A DNA stretch of 54,802 bases from an uncultured Selenomonadaceae bacterium (GTDB lineage: Bacteria; Bacillota; Negativicutes; Selenomonadales; Selenomonadaceae), in NCBI GenBank assembly GCA_905234395.1, contig CAJOHG010000007.1:1-54802 (forward strand), given 5' to 3'. Position 1 is the stretch's first letter; every line of letters begins with the position of its first letter. The notes below the pieces were generated by a model, which was not told where the DNA came from, ran no database searches, and saw only the letters and a program-made list of their open reading frames with translations. Positions 48,652 through 54,802 of this stretch are shown one piece after another. The position numbers were made by a program, and so were the translations under genes.

Positions 48652-49236
48652 ATGAGAATCGGCAAAATTAATCGTGCGACAAAAGAAACTCGCATTGACG
48701 TTGAGCTGAACCTTGACGGCGCGGGCAACACGAAAATTTCTACGGGCATTGGATTTTTCGACCACATGTTGAATCTTTTTGCGGCGCACGGACAATTTGA
48801 TTTGCAAGTGACCTGCGCGGGCGATTTGAACGTTGACGGACATCACAGCGTGGAAGACATTGGCATTGCACTCGGCGCGGCGTTGAAGGCTGCTCTCGGC
48901 GACAAACGCGGCATCACTCGCTACGGAACTTTTTTTCTGCCGATGGACGAAACTCTTGCCATGATTAGTTTGGACATCAGCGGGCGACCGTTTCTTGTCT
49001 GCGAAGTCGGCAACCTTGCGCCAATGATTGGAACCTTTGACACGGAGCTTGTCGAGGAATTTTTACGCGCCTTTGCATTCAACGCCGGACTTACTCTGCA
49101 CGCGAAGATTCTCTACGGCAAAAACTCTCATCATAAAGTCGAGGCGATATTCAAAGCTCTCGGTCACGCGCTCAAGGCGGCTGTCACCATTGACGAAAAA
49201 ATTCACGGCGTCCCGTCAACAAAAGGCTTGCTTTAA
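48652..49236 (+). CDS. hisB: Imidazoleglycerol-phosphate dehydratase
   Basis: Dehydrates imidazoleglycerol phosphate to imidazole acetol phosphate, the step before HisC. 194 residues, the monofunctional form. Mn-binding motifs GFFDHMLNLFAAHG, DGHHSVEDIGIALG and KNSHHKVEAIFKALG in outline are complete (H-x-x-H and H-H pairs). Start ATG at 48652; the ribosome-binding site is GGAGAAATAA at the end of the previous gene. hisC lies 22 kb away, so histidine genes are scattered. A methyltransferase gene follows 14 nt later. Confidence 0.97.
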   Translation: MRIGKINRATKETRIDVELNLDGAGNTKISTGIGFFDHMLNLFAAHGQFDLQVTCAGDLNVDGHHSVEDIGIALGAALKAALGDKRGITRYGTFFLPMDETLAMISLDISGRPFLVCEVGNLAPMIGTFDTELVEEFLRAFAFNAGLTLHAKILYGKNSHHKVEAIFKALGHALKAAVTIDEKIHGVPSTKGLL

Positions 49237-49250
49237 ATCGGAGGTCTTCA

Positions 49251-50051
49251 ATGAACAAGTGGCAACAGATTTGGAACAAACGCAAAGACAATCTTGAAAA
49301 CGTCGACGTAAAAAATCCTCGCGCAGTTTTTGCCGAATTGATTCGTCTTGACGGTTACGACTCGGCGGGAATTACCTCGGAGCTGTTGAGTTATTTTGAA
49401 CATCAATACGACTACCTTAAAGCCGCGCTGAAATGCATTGGGGGGGGGTGCATATTTGAAGTCGGTTGCGGCGCAGGAGCTTGGCTTTATCTTTTTGCTC
49501 GCGACGGTTACACAATCGGCGGACTTGATTATTCATCGGCACTGATTGACATTGCAAAAAAAATTCTTCCCGCCGACAAGTTGAGCGAAATTATCTGCGC
49601 GGGCGCGGACGAATTGCCGACCGACAAAAAATATGACGCGGTTATTTCAACGGGAGTGTTTTCGTATTTTGACGATCTTGCTTATGCCGAACGCGTGCTT
49701 GAAAAAATGTTGGACAAAAGTCTCCGAGCTGTTGCCGTGCTTGATATTTACGACAAAGCTTTTGAGGACGAGTTGCTTGCCGAACGTCGACGCGCGATTG
49801 AAAATTACGATGAACGTTATCGCGGGTTGAAGAAACTTTTTATTCCGCGCACGTTCTTTGAAGAATTCGCCGCTCGTCATAAATTGACCGTTCGCTTTGC
49901 AACAAACAATCGCGGCGGTTATGTCAACGCGCCGTACACGTATCATTGCTTTATGGAGAAAAATTACGATGAACTTTTTTGCAACGGGCAACGTTTCATT
50001 CGCGACGGGACTCGATTTGAATTTTATGACGCCCGCCGGCAGTCGCAGTGA
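49251..50051 (+). CDS. Class I SAM methyltransferase with a G9 tract
   Basis: 266 residues. SAM-binding motif I IFEVGCGAGAW (about 68-78), motif II GGLDYSSALIDIAKK, and ISTGVFSYFDD as a motif IV-like segment. Substrate unknown; its neighbours suggest a surface polymer or sugar. Immediately before motif I, codons for Ile-Gly-Gly-Gly-Cys contain nine consecutive G (49440-49448). Loss of one G leads to a stop at 49543 and gain of one to a stop at 49457, so the gene can be switched by slippage. Start ATG at 49251 after GGAGG. The next gene overlaps its last 83 bp. Confidence 0.82.
   Translation: MNKWQQIWNKRKDNLENVDVKNPRAVFAELIRLDGYDSAGITSELLSYFEHQYDYLKAALKCIGGGCIFEVGCGAGAWLYLFARDGYTIGGLDYSSALIDIAKKILPADKLSEIICAGADELPTDKKYDAVISTGVFSYFDDLAYAERVLEKMLDKSLRAVAVLDIYDKAFEDELLAERRRAIENYDERYRGLKKLFIPRTFFEEFAARHKLTVRFATNNRGGYVNAPYTYHCFMEKNYDELFCNGQRFIRDGTRFEFYDARRQSQ
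49440..49448 (+). repeat. G9 homopolymer inside the methyltransferase gene
   Basis: Nine consecutive G at codons 64-66, the longest G or C run noticed in the window, just upstream of the SAM-binding motif. Confidence 0.95.
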
Positions 50052-51783
50052 AAATTTTTCGCGCAAGGATCAAACTCTTCAACAAAGCCTTTCAATCGCG
50101 CAAGACGTTTTCAAGCAAGTCGGGCGCGGCAAAATAAATTTCGTGCTCATCGGGCTTGAAGTCGACGTTCTCTTTCGGGACGCGGAAAATAATTTCACGG
50201 CGGACGCTGTCGATAAAAATCTGCAGACGATTGACGAATACATCAAGCTCTGTCTCGACAACGACGCAAAACCTGTCGCAATGATTTTTCCGTTGCCGCC
50301 GAGCATTCGCGAAAATTATCGGCAAAAATTTTTTACGCCGCTCATTGAAATTCTCAACGAGTTCACGCGACTTTACGACTTCAACGTTGCCAACTTGTTC
50401 GATCTCGACATTGAAGAAAAATATTTCGCCGGCGGGACGCCTTCAAATGATAATGTCATCAAATTAATCACTGCCTCCTTGACGCTGAAACTTATCAAGC
50501 TGAAAATTTTTGCCGAGGAAGATTTTTATCGCTTGAGTTACGATTTTTTCTACACGCTCGCTTACACGTTGCAAAAAGAAATTTTTCAAGCCGTCATGGA
50601 CAAAGTTTTTTCCGCCACGATTGAAAAGCTCCGTCATAAGCAAAAGATCAAGCTCGCGTTCGTGACTGATCATGCGGCGACTTGGTGCGGCGATGAACTT
50701 TACAATCTCTTCGCACAAAATCCGCGCTTCGACACGACGGTTTTTCTTTGTCGCGGAATTGAATCGACCGTTCACGAAACTCAACGCGACCTTGCGCAAT
50801 TTCAAGCCGCCGGAATAAACGTCGCGGGAATTTTCGATTTTGAGACGGACACGCCTCCGCAAGACGTTGTAATTTTTTTGCGCCCGTATCAGAGCAATTT
50901 CCCGAAAAATTTTCAAGCCGCCGCTTTGACGCCGCAAACGCTGTGGATTTACATTCACTACTGCTACGAGACGACGACGTTGGATTATTACAATGTCATT
51001 GCTTACGTTCTGTCGTGGAAATTTTTCTTCGACACCGACTTGACGCGTAAACTTTTCGACGAGAATTGCGACGTTGGCATTCCGCGCGGAATGGTCAGCG
51101 GCTTGCCGAAGATGGATTATTTCTTCGACGAGGCGGCTCAAAAAAATTTCCCGTGGAAGTTGATTCGTCCCGACGCAAAGAAAATTATCTGGGCTCCGCA
51201 TTGGACTTTGAATAATTTGGACGGCACAGAAAAATATTCGACATTCGCTTACAATTTTCGCTTCATGTATGAATTCGCCAAAGCTCATCCCGAAACGTCG
51301 TGGGTTGTCAAGCCGCATCCGCGATTGGCAATTTCAACGGTTGAGGCGGGACTTTTTCCAAACGTCGACGCTTACGAAAACTATCTGCAAATGTGGAACG
51401 CTCTGCCCAACGCGCAAGTTTTCACCGGCGCATATTATCAGCCGATTTTTGCCACAAGTGACGGCATGATTCTCGACAGCAATTCGTTTATCGCGGAGTA
51501 TCAATTCACGCACAAGCCGCTGATTTATTTGACAAGCGACTGTGCAACAAATTTCACGGAACTTGGCAAAAGACTTTTGAATGTCTCTTATCTCGTCGAC
51601 GGGAAAAATTTTGACGACATTGCCTTCGCGATTCAAACGATCTTCATTGACGGCAACGATCCGATTAAAGTTGAACGCCAAAAGATTTTCGACGAGCTGT
51701 TGAATTATCGGCAACGCAACAGCTTATCCGCGAGCAAATTCATCTACAAGACCATTGTCAACGAATTGGAGGTTACACCATGA
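49969..51783 (+). CDS. CDP-glycerol glycerophosphotransferase-like protein with SGNH-like N-domain
   Basis: 604 residues from the ATG at 49969 (GGAG ten bases upstream). The N-terminal 200 residues are homologous to the C-terminal domain of the 28964 gene product (FATGNVSFATGLD against FATGMSYAEVGLD; LCLDNDAKPVAMIFP against LCEENNIRPIMILMP) but lack its terminal Asp/His. From about 230 the protein resembles teichoic-acid-type polymerases/transferases: KLAFVTDHAATWCGDELYN, IWAPHWTLNN, WVVKPHPRL, DGMILDSNSFIAEYQF and KPLIYLTSDC. Probably builds or modifies a surface polymer. It overlaps the methyltransferase gene by 83 bp and the SH3b gene by 4 bp. Confidence 0.75.
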   Translation: MNFFATGNVSFATGLDLNFMTPAGSRSENFSRKDQTLQQSLSIAQDVFKQVGRGKINFVLIGLEVDVLFRDAENNFTADAVDKNLQTIDEYIKLCLDNDAKPVAMIFPLPPSIRENYRQKFFTPLIEILNEFTRLYDFNVANLFDLDIEEKYFAGGTPSNDNVIKLITASLTLKLIKLKIFAEEDFYRLSYDFFYTLAYTLQKEIFQAVMDKVFSATIEKLRHKQKIKLAFVTDHAATWCGDELYNLFAQNPRFDTTVFLCRGIESTVHETQRDLAQFQAAGINVAGIFDFETDTPPQDVVIFLRPYQSNFPKNFQAAALTPQTLWIYIHYCYETTTLDYYNVIAYVLSWKFFFDTDLTRKLFDENCDVGIPRGMVSGLPKMDYFFDEAAQKNFPWKLIRPDAKKIIWAPHWTLNNLDGTEKYSTFAYNFRFMYEFAKAHPETSWVVKPHPRLAISTVEAGLFPNVDAYENYLQMWNALPNAQVFTGAYYQPIFATSDGMILDSNSFIAEYQFTHKPLIYLTSDCATNFTELGKRLLNVSYLVDGKNFDDIAFAIQTIFIDGNDPIKVERQKIFDELLNYRQRNSLSASKFIYKTIVNELEVTP

Positions 51784-52115
51784 AAAAGTTTCTCTCGACA
51801 ATTCTCTTTGCTTTGACGATTGTTACATTTGCGCCCGCGCAGGCACAATCTTCAATCGACTTGAATTCAAATTTCAACGAACGATTGGTTCCGGTGTCTT
51901 ACATTTACGGCGGAAGAGTTGTGGGCATAAGTACTTATCTGTCGGTGCGCGAAAGACCGAACGTAAATTCCAGAGAAGTCCTGCGAATTCCCAACGGCAC
52001 CGAGCTAACTTTGAGATTCTGCCGTAATCAGGATTGGTGGCAAGTAGTTGCCATCAACGGTAATTTTTGCGACGGGATCGGTTATGTGAGCGCAAAATAC
52101 ATCAGAATCCGTTAA
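51780..52115 (+). CDS. Small secreted SH3b-domain protein (paralogue 5, divergent)
   Basis: 111 residues. Signal peptide 1-22 (MKKFLSTILFALTIV to AQA), a short spacer, and an SH3b domain: STYLSVRERPNVNSREVLRI, PNGTELTLRF, NQDWWQVVAINGNFCDGIGYV and SAKYIRI. It is closer to generic SH3b domains than to paralogues 1-4 and lacks VVNCNEW. ATG at 51780 overlaps the previous stop (ATGA), so it belongs to the methyltransferase-glycerophosphotransferase unit. GGAGGTTACACC precedes it. Confidence 0.85.
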   Translation: MKKFLSTILFALTIVTFAPAQAQSSIDLNSNFNERLVPVSYIYGGRVVGISTYLSVRERPNVNSREVLRIPNGTELTLRFCRNQDWWQVVAINGNFCDGIGYVSAKYIRIR

Positions 52116-52238
52116 AAAATTTTCATCGACAACAAAACCATCAAGGCGACGGCGGGAGAAATTTTCCTGCCAATTTTTTTTTAAAAATCCTAGACTAACA
52201 GCCGATGTTTATGCTATCATACCGACGATTGATTAATA

Positions 52239-52267
52239 TTGACTTTCCTTTTTCGTTACACTACAAT
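52239..52267 (+). promoter_or_regulatory. Promoter of the chemoreceptor gene
   Basis: TTGACT (52239-52244), 17-nt spacer, TACAAT (52262-52267). Places transcription start about 300 nt before the coding region. Confidence 0.72.
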
Positions 52268-52273
52268 CAAATT

Positions 52274-52576
52274 GCTTGTCCAACAAAGCGGAAAGGGACG
52301 CTTGCGGAGGGAGGCACAATATAGACAATTCAATTCGGCAAGATTTTAACTACCGCGCGAACAGCGGAAAGTCATGCCCGCGTTTAGGTGTCAGGTTTTG
52401 GGTTTCAGGTGTCAAACTTGTTGCCGCCCGACAGTTGCAACTCATTCGGGAACCTTCGGCATTTGTTGAGGGAAGTTCAAAGTTGAGATCGGCGGTTGGC
52501 AGGACGTCCGGCTCTTGCCGTAAAATCTCAAGCACAAAAAAATTTCACGCCGCCAAAAAAAGGAGGAAATGCTTTT
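52274..52576 (+). other. Long untranslated leader of the chemoreceptor gene
   Basis: About 300 nt without a convincing gene. Contains AGCG/CGCT and TTGTC/GACAA pairings near 52275-52330, four GGTGTCA-type heptamers at 52387-52414, and a GAGAT...ATCTC-closed GC-rich segment around 52483-52530 just before AGGAGG (52561). No known riboswitch was recognised. Confidence 0.5.
52387..52414 (+). repeat. Four degenerate GGTGTCA heptanucleotides
   Basis: GGTGTCA, GGTTTTG, GGTTTCA, GGTGTCA in tandem, a second heptamer family distinct from the AAAGCTC type. Confidence 0.8.
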
Positions 52577-54325
52577 ATGTCGTGGATGAACAATATGCGA
52601 GTGGCGTACAAGCTGTTGATTCTTAACATTGTCGCAATCGTCGGAATGATCATCATCGGTCTGGTCGGCTATTTTGCCGTCATGCAGGCGCAAGAAGATT
52701 TGAACACAATCAGCCAAACTTACCTTAAGGGTATCTTTGAAATCGGTCGTTGCCGTCACGCCGTGCGCTACGCTCAAGTTCAGGTCGTTTTGGCTCCTTT
52801 GACAGCAGACGCCACTTTGCTCCAACAGCGTATCGATAAATACAACGGAGCAACAAAAGAGTTGGACGAGTCTTTGGCTCTTTACGAACAGATTATCAAA
52901 GACGACCCGCAGGCTCGTGCACAGGTTGACGCCGCAAAACGCGAATATGCCAAATTCAAAGACGCCAGCGATAAAATGGTAGCAATGCGCCCGCCAATCG
53001 GTGGCGACGTTCAAGCCATTGCCAACCACAGAGCCGCTGCTCTCGAATACTATCAAAATGACGTTATGCCTCATGCAGTCTCAACCGGTGACGCAATTTT
53101 GGCTATTCAGCAAAAGGCTTACGAAGATTCGGACAACACGATTAAACGTAGCAACGAAGGCATTGAGGCTGCAACCCGCAACCTGTTCCTCGTTCTCGGC
53201 GGCACATTCGTTATCTTGATCTTCTTCAGCTTCACAATCACCAAAGCCGTCACTGATCCGCTTAGCAACATGGTCAAAGCTCTGCACCTTCTTAAAGACG
53301 GCGACTTCCGCCGCACCGATTTGCTTGATGCCGACCGTGCAGACGAATTCGGAGCAATGGCTCTTGCAGTTCGCGACATGCGTCAAACAATCAGCAAAGT
53401 CATTCACAAGACCAGCGACTCTGCAAGCCAATTCGCGGCATCTGCGGAAGAACTCACTGCCAGTGCACATCAAAGCTCTCAAGCGTCCGAACAGGTTGCG
53501 CAATCCGTTACCAGTTCTGCAGGCGCAGTCGTCGAACAGCAAGCTCTCATCAACGACGCAATGGAAGCCATCAAAACTGCTCTCGGCTCAATCGACACTC
53601 TTACCAAGACTTCCGATTTGGTTGCGTCAATGGTCGGTAAAGCTATGGACGAAGCCAATGCAGGTACTGAAGCTGTTGAGGCGTCAGTCAATCAGATTAT
53701 CAGCGTTGAAAAAATCGTTAATGACTCCGCTCTTACCGTCGACAAGCTCGGCAAACGTTCTCAAGAAATCGGACAAATCGTCGAATCAATCAGCGGCATT
53801 GCTGAACAAACCAACTTGCTCGCATTGAACGCCGCTATTGAGGCTGCTCGCGCCGGTGAACACGGTCGCGGATTCGCAGTCGTTTCTGAAGAAGTCCGTA
53901 AACTCGCCGAAGAATCACAAGAAGCGTCGCAGAAAATTGCAACTCTTATCGGCGAAATTCAAACTGAAACCACAAGTGCCGTCGACTCCATGCAGAAAGG
54001 TAATGCTGCTGTCCGCGCAGGTACTGAATCTGTTGAAAGACTTCGCTCCACCTTCGACAGCATCAAAGCCGCATCCGCCAAAGTCGAAACTGAAGCAAAG
54101 AATATGGTTAATGAACTCAAGGCTGTTGAAAACTACACCTACAAGATTCAAGACTGCAACGATAAGACACTTGAAAAAGGTCTTGCGGTCTCTAAGGAAA
54201 TGGAAAGTGTTTCTGCCGCCGCCGAGCAACAGTCCGCCTCCGCAGAAGAAATTTCTTCCGCCGCCGACGAACTCGCTCGCCTCGCGCAAGATTTGCAGAA
54301 CTCCTTGCAGATGTTCCAGTACTAA
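52577..54325 (+). CDS. Methyl-accepting chemotaxis protein
   Basis: 582 residues from the ATG at 52577, 10 nt after AGGAGG. Membrane helix 1 (about 12-38), a periplasmic four-helix-bundle sensor domain (about 39-200), membrane helix 2 ([20 protein letters not shown]), HAMP ([19 protein letters not shown]) and a cytoplasmic signalling domain with the conserved hairpin tip [22 protein letters not shown]. The ligand is not predictable. It signals to CheA/CheW, which are not in the window. Its codon choice appears less AnTn-rich than its neighbours by eye. Confidence 0.95.
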   Translation: MSWMNNMRVAYKLLILNIVAIVGMIIIGLVGYFAVMQAQEDLNTISQTYLKGIFEIGRCRHAVRYAQVQVVLAPLTADATLLQQRIDKYNGATKELDESLALYEQIIKDDPQARAQVDAAKREYAKFKDASDKMVAMRPPIGGDVQAIANHRAAALEYYQNDVMPHAVSTGDAILAIQQKAYEDSDNTIKRSNEGIEAATRNLFLVLGGTFVILIFFSFTITKAVTDPLSNMVKALHLLKDGDFRRTDLLDADRADEFGAMALAVRDMRQTISKVIHKTSDSASQFAASAEELTASAHQSSQASEQVAQSVTSSAGAVVEQQALINDAMEAIKTALGSIDTLTKTSDLVASMVGKAMDEANAGTEAVEASVNQIISVEKIVNDSALTVDKLGKRSQEIGQIVESISGIAEQTNLLALNAAIEAARAGEHGRGFAVVSEEVRKLAEESQEASQKIATLIGEIQTETTSAVDSMQKGNAAVRAGTESVERLRSTFDSIKAASAKVETEAKNMVNELKAVENYTYKIQDCNDKTLEKGLAVSKEMESVSAAAEQQSASAEEISSAADELARLAQDLQNSLQMFQY

Positions 54326-54364
54326 AAATTTCCTACGCAACTTAGTTTCGCAGATAAAATTTTT

Positions 54365-54391
54365 CCCGTCAAAAGTGACGGGATTTTTTTT
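54365..54391 (+). terminator. Terminator of the chemoreceptor gene
   Basis: CCCGTCA/TGACGGG stem (54365-54371 with 54376-54382), AAAG loop, T8. The rplI promoter begins 4 nt later. Confidence 0.92.
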
Positions 54392-54394
54392 GCG

Positions 54395-54423
54395 TTGACT
54401 TTGAACGTGCGCTTGCTTATAAT
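54395..54423 (+). promoter_or_regulatory. Promoter of rplI
   Basis: TTGACT (54395-54400), 17-nt spacer, TATAAT (54418-54423). 26 of 29 bases match the tRNA-Ala promoter at 17569. About 70 nt of leader follow. Confidence 0.88.
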
Positions 54424-54493
54424 TTTTGCCGTTTAAGTTTCAAGACTCGAAGCTCGCACTTGCGGGCGATTGAAAATACAGGGGGAATTCCTT

Positions 54494-54802
54494 ATGAAAG
54501 TTATATTGCAGGCTGACGTTAAAAAAGTTGGAGCAAAAGGCGACGTTGTCGAAGTTTCAGACGGTTACGGGCGCAACTATCTTTTGCCGCGAAAATTGGC
54601 AGTCGAAGCCAATGCCGCCAACTTGAACAGTGCCAAAGTAAAAGCGGAGAATAAAGCTCGCAAACTTCAGCAAGAGGCTGACGAGGCAAAACTTTTGGGC
54701 GCGCAACTCGAAAAAATTTCCGTCAAAATTCCCGTCAAGCTCGGCAAGGACGGCAAACTTTTCGGCTCGGTCGGCGGCAGTGACGTTGCCAAAGCTCTAA
54801 GC
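54494..54802 (+). CDS. rplI: 50S ribosomal protein L9, 3'-truncated by the window
   Basis: First 103 residues of about 148. N-terminal domain MKVILQADVKKVGAKGDVVE followed by VSDGYGRNYLLPRKLAVEA, which binds 23S rRNA, then the long connecting helix (ANLNSAKVKAENKARKLQQE) and the beginning of the C-terminal domain (KLGKDGKLFGSVG). Start ATG at 54494 after GGGGGAATTCCTT. The frame is open to the last base. Confidence 0.96.
   Translation, partial: MKVILQADVKKVGAKGDVVEVSDGYGRNYLLPRKLAVEANAANLNSAKVKAENKARKLQQEADEAKLLGAQLEKISVKIPVKLGKDGKLFGSVGGSDVAKALS

Noticed and set aside
52285..52320. Cyclic-di-GMP-I riboswitch in the chemoreceptor leader (GAAAGGGACGC at 52291)
   Set aside because: Only the GAAA and GGGACGC fragments resemble the motif; the GCAAACC segment and the second receptor helix are absent.
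54424..54480. Heptamer-like AAGTTTC/AAGACTC/GAAGCTC string in the rplI leader
   Set aside because: Too degenerate over three units to call a repeat; it may instead be part of an rplI leader structure.

Overview
The window most likely comes from a diderm Firmicute of the Negativicutes type (Selenomonadales/Veillonellales relatives). Lipid A export (MsbA) implies an outer membrane. The housekeeping set is Firmicutes-like: RNase Y next to YmdB, RbgA, Prp protease with a cleavable L27 leader, GatB, and AGGAGG-type ribosome-binding sites with frequent TTG and GTG starts. FlgE, a FliB-like flagellin methylase and a chemoreceptor point to motility. Genus cannot be assigned from the sequence alone. 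By eye GC is a little under 50%, and AnTn tracts (AAATTT and longer) are strikingly frequent even inside genes.

Layout. 1-12 kb: end of msbA, a secreted 24-residue-repeat protein, speE, a dCMP deaminase, a U32 hydroxylase/peptidase and a TPR-GT41 glycosyltransferase on the minus strand, asd-fliB-DUF535, and a WbaP-type sugar phosphotransferase. 12-17.7 kb: a BrnT/BrnA toxin-antitoxin pair, rbgA, an orphan RelB-like antitoxin, an SH3b secreted protein, an unpaired CydC-like ABC transporter with a gene remnant after it, a PhoU-like DUF47 protein, a GT2 glycosyltransferase and tRNA-Ala(CGC). 17.7-26.3 kb, mostly minus strand: a TPR glycosyltransferase, two tandem SH3b proteins, a coiled-coil membrane protein, an XRE regulator, a Ser/Thr kinase divergent from a second HTH gene, then rny, a conserved-looking unknown and ymdB. 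26.4-38.5 kb: hisC-gatB-SGNH-like gene, isolated flgE, an L,D-transpeptidase-polA pair, rplU-prp-rpmA, tRNA-Leu(CAA), a hairpin-rich intergenic region and a phosphodiester glycosidase.

38.6-40.8 kb is the most novel-looking locus. An AAA+ ATPase has its own promoter and terminator and is co-transcribed with three tiny glycine-rich membrane proteins and one soluble acidic protein. The membrane proteins share a C-terminal motif (R-R-x-L-[SP]-E-x-E-L-P), and a diverged copy ends the ATPase itself. 40.9-54.8 kb: rsmE, mtaB with a 195-bp in-frame tandem duplication of its 3' end, an AEC transporter, aroF, another SH3b protein, an M14 carboxypeptidase, a two-gene dcw fragment (rsmH-ftsL), a DUF1858 gene with hisB, a methyltransferase containing a G9 tract, a glycerophosphotransferase-like gene, a fifth SH3b protein, a chemoreceptor with a ~300-nt leader, and the start of rplI.

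Small-scale structure is unusually rich. It includes heptanucleotide repeats in a coding region and between genes, a 20-bp palindromic repeat at two gene 3' ends, a duplicated 66-bp gene-upstream segment, a homopolymer in a promoter spacer, a homopolymer in a coding region, and two nearly identical promoters driving tRNA-Ala and rplI. No insertion sequence, prophage or CRISPR array was seen.
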